From Baylisascaris procyonis (taxonomy: Eukaryota > Nematoda > Chromadorea > Rhabditida > Ascarididae): a stretch of DNA of 64,000 nucleotides. Positions 1 to 12,741 of the stretch are shown piece by piece. Both the position numbers and the translations under genes were made by a program. Numbering within the stretch: the stretch's first letter is position 1; the number at the start of each line of letters is the position of its first letter. A model generated the notes under the pieces. That model did not search any database. It was not told where the DNA came from and worked only from the letters and a program-made list of their open reading frames with translations. The DNA is taken from contig JAZARR010000078.1 of NCBI GenBank assembly GCA_037389465.1, forward strand, positions 620,001 to 684,000, read 5' to 3'.

Positions 1-928
1 TCATTCACATGGATTACGTAAACGAAGACCTATCATAAATAAAAGTCAGATCATAAAAGTCTAAGTAAATTTGTCTAATTTAAAAGACTTATGTAAATTT
101 TCAATTACGCTGAAATACGCTCACTTGGTTTTCGAATGAGCGAACGCCCGCCTATGTGAAGGCTGAGTAGATATGCAAGTAAATCAGCAGACGAGCGGTG
201 AAACATCATATTCATGAAAAATTGGTGAACGCCTGTTTAAAAACGCCTATTTAAAGTTAAATGAGGAACCGGTTGGTTACTACTTACAAATTTTGTAAAT
301 TTGCTTACTGGAGGGTGGATTAAGTTGGGCGATGTCTTATCGAATATGAAAGCTAGTTTGGCAGGAAAGTCGAGGAGAACCGGATTGGCTGAATGGTGAT
401 GAAAAATGCAAACAAGTAGAAAAAGAACGCAGGTGTGGGCGAACACCAGCGTTCATTAAACTAGTTTTTTGTAGTTTTATGTAACCGCTTAACTTGTCAA
501 AGCTGCAAAAGGTTCTAACATGCCTCCTCCTTGATGTTCCTCCTTGATGCATATTCCCGATTACTGACAACATTGTTATGCAGCCATTTTATTAAACGGC
601 AAACTTACAGCCGACATCCTTACAGAATTGCTTCATTATTGGTTTCGATGTTTCACTGCCAAATACTAACTGTATGTTTTGTTTCGCGTCCAACTTACTT
701 TTGTCGAATTGTATATAGTAAAGCTGGAAAATTGATGCGTGGAAAGATACCGTTCGATGAATGCCTTTATTACATCGTGTTCATATGGAAATAGTGTATG
801 CTATGTTAGACGATTAGTGCACAATCCGACATTTGGTGGAGTTGCTAATTTTGATCAGATATATTCAAAGATTCACTACTGATTAATCTTATGAATTATT
901 AATTGTCAATGAAAGTGCTTCATTACAG
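1..928. other. Upstream/intronic stretch of the nuclear receptor gene
   Basis: No convincing exon is visible. The next exon (929) is preceded by a good acceptor, CATTACAG, so this stretch is intron or at least non-coding. No CxxC zinc-finger pattern of a nuclear receptor DNA-binding domain was found on the + strand, so that domain probably lies left of the window. Two copies of an AACGCCTxTTTAAA-like motif occur at about 228-258. Confidence 0.5.
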
Positions 929-3900
929 AGCCCACCTGCGAACTCGGTCACTCCAAGAAGCGAAGAGCAGGACTGCAGTGTTGCATCTGCGAGCTGCGAA
1001 AATCCAAATGACCAACCAACACGTGTCACCGAACTTCCCATCCTTCCCGAATTCGACTACAGACAAGAGTTACCTATCATCAAGGAAACGCTGAAAATGG
1101 TAATTCACTTTTGTTGTACTTTAGCTCAAAACTGGACTATTTTTTCTTCTTGTGACACTGCATCGGCGAATTAGCACTGTAATCATCGAGGAAATTCTCA
1201 TTTAAGTACACTGAATGTATTCGTTTAAAGTAAAAGTACCATTGGAAGGTTTGTTCCATGATCTAAGTCAACAAGTTGCTCAAGGATTTAAGATGAAAGA
1301 ATTCGTAAGATTTTCAGGAGATGCCATATTATGCTAGTATTGCGCTGTCGCCTATATATTTAACTGGGCTGCAGCGAATACAACTGGCCTACCGTGCTTG
1401 CCTCGCCGAGCGGCCTTGTCCACTCAGACGACCACCCAGTAAGTAATGTTGTTGCAATACCAAGGTTTGCCATTGTATCCAAGAGACCGATAATCGTGCT
1501 ATAATAGGAGCGATTGCAAGCTTGTCGCAGCACGTGGGATCGAATTTTTTATATCGTCTACATGCTATTTTCTTCCCACAATTTCTCATGCTCTTGATTT
1601 CTGCGAGTCCGATCCTTTATGGGCTACTTTCGATGTTTCAGCTCCTTTTGTTTTCCTAAATATTTTTCTAAACCAAATTATCGTGAATGTTTAGCACGCT
1701 CTGTGCCTGAATAAAGTTCAGGTAGGTAGAATAAAACAATCAAAAAAATGATACCATGAGCTGTCAATCCATCGTTTCTTCATCAAGCACAGCTGTTTTT
1801 CCATACTGTCAGTCAACGCTTTGAGTTTCTAAGCAATACTACTCGTCACTCCATTCGTTTCAAGTATCAAAGTTATCTTAATTTATATGACAGGTGAGGA
1901 TTTCCCTGTGCAGCGTTTTCTTGTCACCGACTTTGCTAAACAGAGTCGACAGGATTTGAAGTTGGTTGCACGATTTCTTACGACAATTGACTCGTTTCGG
2001 CGGCTATCATTCGAGAACAAGGTAATTCGTTTCATCTTTCTGCTTCGATGGTAGACTGTGAGTAAAGGAGTTTGCAGCTGGAAACGTTGATGCAGTGGTT
2101 CATAATTTTGCATGCATTCTGCACTAAAGATCGGTATTTCTAGGCTGCTTAGAACAGATTAGCTCTCACTGTTTAGACTAAGTAAATCAAAAGTAGCTTG
2201 GGTTTATTGAAGGAAACACCTTAGCATTCGCTTCTCTCGCTTTTCTTTTTACAAAATTTTTTCTTTCGTCGTCAATTTTCTCAAGAACTGGAAAGAATAA
2301 ATGACCGATCATTTCATGAAATATGTGAGCGCCATCGTTTTATTTGTATCAGCGTGCGATTTAATTTAGTGGCTTATCTTCAAGCGGTTCTGGACGAATT
2401 TTCTGATGTGCGACAGGTTCTATGACACGATGTGCACACTGGGCAATGATATGAATGGTTTGTGAAGAGAATTTTAATAAATTATCGAAGAGTAGATTCT
2501 TGATGAATGTTTTCGGATTGAAATGTAATCCAAATTCGAGGTGATACTTTGCCAAAAGGTCATTGGTCTTTCTCCGGAAACATGAGTCTGGAGCGCGCTG
2601 TGAACCAAGCGCTTTCAAGAGCTTCAAGGGATTGCTCAGCTGCTCCCACGCAGTCTACTGATATTGTTTAGTTTATATTCGGCTTTTATATATTGAAATG
2701 ATTCAGCAGTTCTTATAAGTTGGTTTGTTTGCTAAAATGATGGATATCGAGGGCCACCTTATGTTATTTCGAAAGCATCGAATTTGTTGCACACTCATAT
2801 TCACAACATGTTCATTTAGCACATTAATTCAGATACGTGTGGGGTAAAGCTGATGGTCAATTAGTTATGCAGCACCGTAACACTGTAAAGGCGTTTTTCG
2901 TTCTCTCTCGGGTCAGAACGTAATGTTCCGATTTTCTTTGGCTGTCACTGCTCTCTGCTGTTTCAGGCCCAGTCCGGCTCTGGTTTGGCTATTATTCTGT
3001 CTAGACTTGTTTTTAATTCCATTGTTATATCATTGCAGGCAGTTTCAAAAGTCAGATCTTGCTATTACGTGCCTTCACGCTGTTTATTTTAGAGACTTCT
3101 TAATATGCAGACATGGAGTTGTAAGCAGGTTGTTTACAGCAGATATTGTTTAGGTGTTTTGCAGTAAGTGATAAGTGTATAGAAGACTTCAAGCATTGAA
3201 GAGACATGGAACATCTCAATAATCGTTGGCTTTGTGGAAAGGCAGTGCTAATCACTTCCAGCATATTCAGCAATTTTCGCATTTCAGATAAGAGGGTGGT
3301 GCTTCCAGATGGAACAGTCGTTGATTTGCAACGAGGGCGAGCGGAGGAACTCAAAGAAATCACCGATTACAGTCATGAAGACTTGATTAGGTTATTCCAC
3401 TCTGAGATAAACATAAATTTAGCTTAGCTTCATTGAAGTTCACCGTATGCCTCTGCTGGTTGCTTGCAACCATAAATTGCGAGATGACTTAATTAGTAGC
3501 AAAGCATTCAAAAATAGAAACCGATAGCAAACTGAAGTATTTCCAACCATAATCCGTGGCAATTATCCTAATAAATTCCACATGGGGAATCGGCAAAAAA
3601 AGTTAAAATCTTCTGGCATCAGAGAATGGTTGAGGAGGCTATTTCATAAGCATTTGAAACATGCTCGCGTGGTCGAGGTATGCTTACAGGAGGTGAATAA
3701 TATTATTGAGAAATGCAAGACGGCTTAAGCCTTGAGGCCTACAGAAACAGTCTATATTGCGTAAACAGATAAGTGAAAAACACAGTGTGTTTTCCGTCGA
3801 TACGGTCTTGATCGAAACGGAAGTTTACGTTCCACTTGAAGCAACTTTAGCCTCGACAAGTTGACTTAACTTCGTAGCTCCTTATTGGTATTGCTTGGGA

Positions 3901-5006
3901 ATGAGGGCAGGGAGCTGTGCGGCAAGTGAATTTAGTGTGCAGAATCCTCGGGTGCAATGTAACTGGAGCAGAGAAAAATGTTGGGTTCTTAGACTAACTA
4001 GACCATATGCGGACTTCGTTTTCGATAACATTCTCGGAGGAATGAGGACACTTCAAATGGATGATGTCGAATTCGCGTTCGCCCTTGGTTGCCTTCTTTG
4101 GGACACTCAAGGTATATCTGGAAATTATTCATACTACATTTCTTTATTCGATTGCCTTTTGCCATCGTATTATTATTTGATGTGAAAAGACTTATGAGAT
4201 GAAAGCAACCTTATTACGTCATCATGATTTTCGATTTTTTAAATGAAAAGTGCTTACAGAACTAGAGATCGCCAAGGAAATACGCGAGTTGTCGGAGCGG
4301 GAAAAGAAGTCACTTGCCGATGAGCTGCACCTGTACTACATGTCAAAATGTGTTTCAAATTACGCATGGCGACTATGCATGATACTGCACATTGTTGGAT
4401 CTGTTCAGGTAGTTCTCGTACAAACCTAACCCACATATAGTTATGAACCTATGATGTTACGAGCAGGTCATGACTGTTTCTCTTTCTTTTCCTCTTGGGC
4501 AGGATGTAACCGGTCCATTTGGTTCTTTTTCACTGCAGGAACTTTTCCTTCTTCATCGACAATGTTTTTTTTCTTTTTACGTAGGTATGGTTAACGTTCA
4601 TGATAGGTTCTGTTTCAGTTTCTTTGTTTTACTTTAGCATGTTCCTCTCTGCTACAATTTAACAAAGCTTGCGTTAAAAGTTTGTTTTTTAGCCGGTGTT
4701 CTGTTTATTCGCGATGTGCATAAACAGTCTCTACAATAAGAGATCTTGCAGAGGTCATAAAAGTTATGCGGCCGAGTGATATTTAGTACTCTCTGAGTCC
4801 TGCCGCGGTTGTTTGAATACTGGAGTGGTTGTGTTGCTGCTAATAATTTTATTTTTCAATGCGAAGTTATTTCTGTCATTCTTTTATTATTGGGATATCT
4901 TACCTTATTTCAGAAAGCAGTCGCACACAAGAAAGAAGTGATTACACTGGCAAAGGTCTTTGACACTTATAAATACGATGTTTTTATGACCGAACTGATC
5001 GAGTGA
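929..5006 (+). CDS. Nuclear hormone receptor, ligand-binding domain (5'-partial at window edge)
   Basis: This is a ligand-regulated transcription factor of the nuclear receptor superfamily, acting in the nucleus. I join nine exons: 929-1099, 1318-1438, 1894-2021, 2078-2133, 3271-3390, 3638-3677, 3943-4111, 4260-4408 and 4914-5006 (stop TGA). All have GT donors and AG acceptors, and phases fit throughout, giving 348 visible residues. Residues 1-57 are hinge-like (Ser/Pro/acidic). The rest is all-helical ligand-binding domain. Landmarks are FENKLETLMQWFIIL (helix 4/5 region), LPDGTVVDL, MDDVEFAFALGCLLWDTQ (about residues 251-268, the conserved helix 8/9 region) and a final VFMTELIE (341-348), which sits where helix 12/AF-2 binds coactivator. 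The style matches the HNF4-derived supplementary receptors expanded in nematodes. I cannot name the orthologue. The zinc-finger domain is not seen and is presumed to lie upstream of base 1. Two exons are tiny (56 and 40 nt) and would be missed by simple ORF calling. The junction 2133/3271 is the least certain; it was chosen because it restores frame and a continuous receptor-like sequence. Confidence 0.93.
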
Positions 5007-7740
5007 TAGGGTTCTTGTGGTTCGATTTTCTAAGATGCGTCGTTTGTCAAGTTCATGTTTTAGTCGTCTGTCACTAAGTCACTGTGTGCGACCTTTCCAA
5101 GTTGTGTCTCTTCTTTGTAAAGACGTTTCTTGATAGCTGCGACCAGTCATAACGGCATGCAGATCGCTAAAGTTGCACGACAATTTACAGCGTCAATTTA
5201 TTATACTCTTTCCGATGAAAAGTCCTTTTATTTTAATCACTTGCTTATTTAGTCAGAGTGTGATATTGCGTTACGCTGGTTTGCTTTCGACAAACAGTGC
5301 ATTCTACTCCGTTAGAAAATTCTCTTGAATAATTCCTGTTGATAGTGCTTATTGGAAAATGCTGATTATGAAAATATCGCTGTTTAAAAGAAACGATGTC
5401 GCATATGAAATATTGTTATTCATCGTTCTCATTAGTTTTTCTTAAAATTGTTTAACGAAAATCATCTCTCACAAATAAAAAAAAAGAAAACCATTGGTGC
5501 AGGATGATTCCTGAAAAGGTCACAGTTTTCGCATATCACTTACAGTGAATTTTGTTCGGAACTGCACATATTATTGATGAAACAAAGTGATGCTTCATGT
5601 CCTTATGAAATATAATTGTGCAGCACATAAAAATGTACTTAATTTCACAATCTGCAATGCATTTAGGTGCTAAGGATAGCCAGCGTATGAAATGAGACTT
5701 CATTTTTCATATATATATATGTGTGTGTTGTTGATTATCTAGTTGTTTTAACTCGCTAACTAAGAAAGTGTGATAAGAAATTCAGGAATTTACTAGATAT
5801 CACTTCAAAAACTGTAGACTAGTGCAAAAGTTTCGATGAGCTTTTTGTGCCATTTATCAATCGACTAGAAAAAACAAATACAATGAAAGAAAGAAATGTT
5901 TTTAAATATTACTGCATTGGTTAGGATTGTGGGCTGAATTGTGCAAAAATTGCAGAGGCGTTTATTGGAATGATAACAGAACTCCGTGAAATCAAAACGC
6001 TGTAGATATATGAAACTAACGGAAGGAGGACTGATGAAGATTAGGAGTCCTTCTCGGTGGCTGAATGCGCACAGCAGTTTATTTAAATCACCGTGAAGCA
6101 ATTTTTATTTTTTCCTTACGATATGACCACGTCAGTACATTCATTTGGTATGACTAGAGCCCTTGTGTCATTTCATAAGGTGATGGCAGGTCACTTGTTA
6201 TGCTCTGCATTCGCTGTTTAGTATGGCGTTCAAATGCCAGCTAGTACAGCATTCCTATAAAATGCAATATGATATTCGAATATCAAGCTGTATGGTTCCC
6301 GTCTACTCGTGTACCGTTGAACTGGATTCCCTAATGTCTTGCAATATGATGTCTTCGTGCCACTCAGTGCATTTCTGACGTTCCATCCACATATCATCCG
6401 CAGTCGACGGATTTATACTTAACGATGTCTATATAGTAAACTGTGTTCTTTAGACCGATGTGTCATTCGTTCGTGATGTCCATATGCCATTTGGCATCGT
6501 ATCTGCAGATCGATTATTAATGCCAGCGTGTCAACGAACAGGATTTTTTGAATGCTGCCCAGTATGATACTCGTATGCAACAGAAGATGGTTGTCCTAGA
6601 CTAGGTCTGTATAGGGCCCGTACTTCGTCTAGATTTGGAGCCAAGGTACATCCTACGACCATTATCCTGAACGTATTTCATGACAGAGTCGGCACACTTG
6701 TAACGCACCTTCTTCGAGGAAATGAACTGCCTTATCAATTGTGGTAGAGAAGGGATAGAGAGGGGGAAGGGGTGGAAGGAGAACGGATCCGAAATTTGAG
6801 TCATATTTCTGAGTAAATTGCAAGCTGCTTAGTTGTATACCTGTTACGCCATTTCTGATTAAACGATCTAGCCGTTTAAGATGCATTCTTCTGTTGTGTT
6901 TTAAAGATGTTCAAGCGTTAACCTGCTGAGCGACTTTATTAGCACTCGAAATGAAGAAAACAGTACGACCAGATGAAATATAAAACAACAACGCCTTTGA
7001 AAGAACGAGGATTGCATTAAAGAACAAGAGTCGGGAAAAATGCTGTGATGAATAGTGCCCTGTTTAACGTTATGAGGATTGTTTCGAAATATTTCTGCAA
7101 AATTGCCAGCATTATCTGAATAGCATTCTCTTCATTTCAACCTTTAACAGCGTGAATTGTCTTAAGACAATCAGTTCCATTCGATGCGTGGCGTGTTTTG
7201 AAAATCACATTGAAAAGGGCTCATTTTGAAGAGTACTTGGGAGGTCCTTTCCCCGGTTTTTTTTGACCAGTCTTTTAGTCGTCAATACCGTTTCACAAGC
7301 GCACTGATGTCAAGTAATTCAAGCGACAAAAATACAACAATTTAAAAGTATCCTCACTCCGAACGTTTGCACTAGAGGAGGAAGAGGAGATTCGAAACAG
7401 TGCATATATCTGGTATTCGTCTTTCACACCGTGGTAATTGTACTCACCACATGGACTTTGCACATACATCCTGACAAATGACCGGATATCGATTCTGTGG
7501 TCATAAGTGTGGAGATGAAATGAATTACGCTACCAAGATTGCAAGCAACAACCTACAAGCTTTCCTGAGGAGGCATGCCTTAAACAAAACGTTCGCAATG
7601 CTTCCAAATCACAACTGAAAGAGTATTCCACTTTTAAACACAATACTGCAGCGTTCGACGGAAGCGGATCTGTGTGTGCGGTAAGTTGTGTGATAATTCG
7701 GCAATCTTCTTCAATCGAGAGCCAGACAGCCGTGTTACAG
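5007..7740. other. 3' flank of receptor gene and gene-poor DNA
   Basis: An AATAAA at 5474-5479 is a possible distal polyadenylation signal for the receptor gene, about 470 nt past its stop. A short (AT)n(GT)n run lies at about 5708-5729. No exon that I can support is visible, although earlier exons of the unidentified gene at 7741 could be here. Confidence 0.45.
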
Positions 7741-9294
7741 AACTGGGAACCTCGGTGACCTCGGGAATCACACTTTCTGGACGTGATGAGCTTCGAAGTA
7801 AATCGGGCTCATTGCAAACGTTTTTTTCGAGTCTCCTTGGCGCGTTAAGGCAGAATCACTGAAAATGAATAGTGCAAAAAAGTAAATAGTGATTTCGAGA
7901 TGTTCGGCAAAAAGCGCTGTAGAACTTGGCTTACGTGTGACAAGGTCGGATTCTCGCGAAATTTTATTGTTGCCTCTTCAGGCATTAGCATATTTCTTGA
8001 GGCGTCAAAAAATCAATATTTACTTTTAATTGCTTGAGTTCATCCATGACAAACAATCATTACTTCTATGGTTTTCTGTTTCCATGAGATGCCAAATTAG
8101 TAAAGAAAACCCCCTTTTTCACCTCCGCAGACGAAATTGACAGTTCTATGGGCCAAAGACTTGAACTTATTTCGCAGCTACTTCTTGAAAAAGGTTTGCT
8201 CATTTTCCCATTGAAAAGTGTTCAAATAAATCACTTCTATATACTTGAAGGCCTCTGTTATTGTTCTAAAACTTTCTTGCATCTCAGAGGATGCACGTTT
8301 CGCTAAATGAGTAACCAAGGGAAACAGAAAGTGATGTTGAGGCAGCAGTTCTCTTAAGTCCCTACATTCACCTCGGCACAGACCAAGTTTCAGAGGATAG
8401 TTCATTTAATAATGTGGACAACTAATTTATATAAGCCGATATCTGTGGCATATTGAAGTGGACATACATTTGCTTCTTAAGATGCTGAAAGAGCACGAAC
8501 ATAACCGTCAGATAACATGAGAATTTTGAGTATGGCCACAGGCGAAGCAAACAATCTTAAGCCTTGATAGTTCCTCATGAAAAAGTGGAGGTTTCTCGAC
8601 AGCTCATATATGCGTTAGAGGATTGAAAAAGCTGATTCCTAATGATATTTAAAGAAAACAAAGCATTTAAGTCGATTGAGAAATTACATCAATGTATAAT
8701 CTGGAGACGTGCAAAGCTAATAGGTGATGCTTTCGGCAGAAGAATGACTAAGCGAGCAACGCAACCACCGGATCCTGAGCCCCCTGAAAAGTTCATTCAG
8801 TTATCACCGCAAACCTCATTCTTTATAAGAAGTTGGTACACAGTTTACGCGTCACTCGATTCTCTTCGAGTCATAGGAAGATTTTCAAATTTACCAGTAA
8901 GTCCATCTCACTTGCCTTAGAGAGTTGATTTAACCTTATTAGATTGACCAGTTTTATAATAACATAAGTGTGATTTGTTCCATTCATGTGAGGCATGCAT
9001 ACCGCAATGAAAATTTTGTCAAACCGATTCGAACGGCGTATACCGAGCGGTTTGATCATTACGCATTGATTATCACTCGTTTATTTTCCTCGAACTCACT
9101 TCAATCTTAACAGTGAGATCCCCCAAATCGCTTGTATTTCAAATATTTGTAGATTATCAAAGCATTTACTCCAAGTGATCCACTTTCCCAAATGTCTCTT
9201 TAATTTGCAATGCGCATAAATAATAGAAGCTTTATTATTTCAGCTCGCTAAAATGTGTTGCATCACAGACGCAATTTTACAGATTTTCAATTCC
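7741..9294 (+). CDS. Unidentified multi-exon gene, partial exon chain
   Basis: Four candidate exons join without breaking frame: 7741-7797, 8131-8193, 8724-8896 and 9244-9294. The first two junctions are phase 1 and the last is phase 0. Acceptors are GTGTTACAG, CCTCCGCAG, a weak GCTAATAG, and a good TTATTTCAG at 9244. Donors include GTAAGT after 8896. The translation runs through a Ser/Thr-rich stretch, an amphipathic segment (MGQRLELISQLLLEKG), a proline patch (PPDPEPPEKF) and a hydrophobic/aromatic segment (SFFIRSWYTVYASLDSL). No family is recognised. The chain is open at both ends. The first exon could instead run on to a stop at 7860, and the exon at 9244 is open in all three frames to about 9507, so its true end and frame are uncertain. 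Support is splice phase and amino-acid character, not homology. Confidence 0.4.
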
Positions 9295-11210
9295 GTATGG
9301 TACGAGTCTGGAATCCGTTTCCTGCAGATATCATTATTGCGCTCACTTCAGCTTTTCAACTGTGGTTGTCGTTATCTGCACACTACTATTCCTCTTACGC
9401 ACTGGATGTCAGTTCGCCCGGGTTGTGGCTTTACGAACGTTTTGCTTTTCTTTGCTGTTCATCTTCGCACAGTTCTCATGTTTTCCCACTTCGGCACATT
9501 GGAATAGAACAAAATGGATGAAAGGAAGCTGAAACTGTGTGTAAGCACAAAGCAGAAAGTCCCTCTATGCTTAAGCTATGTCGCTTTAGCAGATTTGGCG
9601 CCAGACAGGCCGAGCATGTCGGTGTGGAATGAATCTTGCATAATTATGTAAACTAATTCACAGATTCATGGTATATTTGCCAATATATATATGAAGACGT
9701 GTTTGGTGATCTGGACCAGTTATAGCATTTATTCTAACTTTGGTTGGATGGTAGAGATAATTGGGACAACTGTAAAACATGATCGGAAAAGAGGAGTGAC
9801 GGTTATGTTTTATTAATGCGTCTTCCGGTTCGATTTTTTCAAAGAGATAGATATTAGTACAGTATGTACTGAATAGCTCATACCAGCAATGGTGCTTGAT
9901 AATGCTGGATTTTTATGTAGCTGTCAGACAAATTTCACAAGAATTAAAATACCTCTGAGAGCTCGCTTAATAATCCACTTCCATCATCGGTCGCATTGGC
10001 TCCATCGTGGCTTTCCACAGAGAAAATATTTGCTATTTTCTCAGCATGGATTACTTCCTCACCAGATCCCTCTCCTGAACCTTCCGCTTCCACCAACTCT
10101 TCTGTAATGATCGTATAATATTTTTGACCTCAGATTTTAATGTCCGAATTCACAGCCGGACTGCATAATAAAACTTTTGCATGGGGTTGATTCAGTGATC
10201 GATGTTCGACCGGAATGGTAGCTCAAAATTACATTTGGATGAAGCTTTAGGAAATAGAATGAAGGGCAGTAGTCATATTCACTGAGGCAGCATATATAAA
10301 AAGGAATCTGTTCGGTGTTGTTATATCTACCTTATGTAGTTCTACTCATTCACTTCGTGTTCAGCGGTTGGTTACTTCATGCGGTCCAGTCATGCTGGAG
10401 GATATATGCGGGTAAAATTACTGTAAGACTACTGCTCGTAAATACAGTTCGACAAAGCCGACTTCGTTAACCACCAAAACGGAAATTGTATTTCCACATG
10501 TGTGCTACGTCGGCCGAGAAGTAACCTTCCTGCAGAGTTTGCCTATCTACCTATTTTAAAGCCGCCTCAATCACTTAAAGGATTTGCAAACCCCAACAAT
10601 ATATAGGTGGATTCTAGCAGGGCAAGGTCGGCGTCATGCTATCACGAGTTTGCGTGTGAACAGGAAGGAGCTGGTAACATAGTTTGTTTTTCGACGTCAG
10701 ATTATAAATCCGCTGGTAACAACCATATAAATGTGGTCTAAAGTTTGCATGAAAAACTAAACTCCTCGAATTTTTCTTTTTTTATCAACCGCCCATAACT
10801 TTTTGGAGGTTTCACCCAGTCTGATTTTGCCTCTTTAAGATGAAGGCTTGCTCTGATGCTCCTAACTAAAACAGGCAAGTGGCATATAATGTCCGAATAG
10901 CGTTGATAGATTCGGTAAAAAGTGTTGCTGAATTCTGCCGGCAGTCATGACTCTCATGTGATCTTCACTGCGCAACATATTTATCGTTTTCTGGCCGACG
11001 GAGTCATGAAACGTGAATATAGGTGACATCCTCATACGGCAATTTTTTGATTTTGCTCCAATTCATCCCTGCTTTAAAGAAATCCATCATCCTTGCAGCC
11101 TACAGCGTGGGTGAAAAATTCTGTTGACTGATAGTGGAATGCAACAAACAGTGTATAGCGTCGAGCACTGAAGCACACCCAAAATCGGCGTTTGCTGCGA
11201 TGCTGTTCAG
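9295..11210. other. Gene-poor stretch with a possible LINE tail at its left end
   Basis: The frame starting at 9255 contains a non-LTR reverse transcriptase tail-like motif (RVWNPFPADII, 9303-9335), reported as a finding. From about 9520 to 11210 I see no exon with both splice signals and coding character. Confidence 0.4.
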
Positions 11211-11482
11211 CTTCAAAGCCTGAAGATGAACTAACAACCGCTCCAAGGACTGAACAATCCAGCACTAACGTTGATCTTTCCATACTGCAACCTCCTCCCC
11301 CCCCCTCCCCCCCCCACCGATCCAGCGAAAGGAGCTTAAACGATTTCCTCAGCGCCAACCACGGTGAAGTGGTGTCTGAAGGCACTTTTCAGCATGTAGA
11401 AAGTGCCACTTCAAAAAGCATCATCACTTCTGATTTGGTTCTTGCGATCGTCGCAACAGCGCTCGGAGAAATATGCGCGTAG
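11211..11482 (+). CDS. Candidate terminal exon with proline-rich run
   Basis: An acceptor GCTGTTCAG ends at 11210 and is followed by 272 nt open in phase 1 to a TAG at 11480-11482. The peptide has an acidic/Thr/Ser start, a run of prolines (QPPPPPSPPHRSSERS, encoded by an imperfect poly-C tract at about 11297-11318), then NDFLSANHGEVVSEGTF and a hydrophobic C-terminus (LVLAIVATALGEICA). It could be the last exon of the gene starting near 7741 or of a separate gene; the upstream partner exon was not found. The opposite strand is also open here, with a Gly-rich run, so chance is a real alternative. Confidence 0.35.
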
Positions 11483-12741
11483 TTTTGATCAGCACCACTC
11501 AACATCATCAGATGTTGTTGAACAAAAAAGATGAAAGAACCATCAAGCTTGTTCTGCCGCGGTTTAAACTGTCAAATGCAAATAGATATTGCCCATAACT
11601 TGCCTATAAATGTGGCTGAATCAATATTGGTGTGTGTGAAAGGTTCGCGTACCCTGGCAAAGGGGTCAAGAAGAGCAAATTTTTTCAGAGAAATTTATTG
11701 TTCGCTTCTTCGATGATGGGTAAATCTAAAACAGTGCCTTTGCAGATTACTATGAAGTCGCTTGGCGTTCGGCAAGCCTATCAAATGAGTCATGGGTGAC
11801 CGAATTCAGCTGCTTAGGGCATGCCATCCGATGGAACAAAAGTGTCTGAGGAGGTTCAAAAATGACACAGTGAATGGAAAGTTCAGTGGAAGCTAAATAC
11901 CAAAGAGTCGATGAAAAGATGAAAGAGAACAAACAACTGTCATCGGCTCAATATAGTTTCAGAAGTCAAAACTGGCTCAGTAAGAGAGAGATAAATCCAC
12001 GATATCCATTCATGCAATGCGAGAAAGCAGGAGTTCTGCGATGCGGTAGATATCGACTTACCCTCTCCGATCGAGAACTCGCCTCACACAGATACGCAAG
12101 TGACAATCGAATTAATTCTATCGCCTTTATAGCAAGTGATCACCATCAGCTGTTAGTTGAGATATTCAGAAAAGTTTCGAGGAATGTTTGCCAGGATTGT
12201 TGTTCACACATCCAACTGGTAGCTAAGTCACTCTTTTACAGCAACAGGTAATTACTCGATGGGGCATTTTTAAAAGAATGCGGCGTCAAGTGCTAAGGGA
12301 ACGCGTTGTGTCTGAAAAATCACAAATTTCACAGAAGTTTAGAACTTCTCTTCCTGATTTCGTTTTATGCGAGTAGCGCAAATACTCCTTTTCTGGTTGT
12401 CGCGAATTATCGCGATGTAGTGATGATTCATGGCGGCATAAAGAATCAAAGAAGGCGCTACTAGACAAAGGCGCCACTGGAAGTGTGGAGAGTCAACGCG
12501 AAACAATGACGATTCTTAGCAACTCTCACACCTCCAAAAATGATGTACTGTCTCACTTCCTAACAAAGAATGTGTTATCCAAATGAACGAACCGAGTAAC
12601 CGAACAAAGGGGGAGAGCTCGACTCGGGGAAAGCATGCAACAGATTATGAGAGGAGTTATTGGGGGAGTTACGATTGCGAGTTATGAGGAGTGGCGGCGA
12701 CGGATAGTGAGATCTCATTCGTCTCTCTGTCTTCTTCCGAT
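11483..12741. other. Intergenic stretch, one long open frame without homology
   Basis: A + strand frame from 11874 to 12251 encodes 125 residues from ATG to stop. It shows no domain, signal peptide or splice context that I recognise, and its composition is unremarkable. I treat it as probable chance or decayed transposon sequence. Confidence 0.3.

Noticed and set aside
2361..2627. 88-codon minus-strand frame
   Set aside because: Lies inside an intron of the nuclear receptor gene, with no splice signals or recognisable domain.
8178..8405. 75-codon minus-strand frame (contains ELLPQHHFLFPLVTHLAKRA)
   Set aside because: Overlaps the better splice-supported + strand exon at 8131-8193; no minus-strand acceptor or partner exon found.
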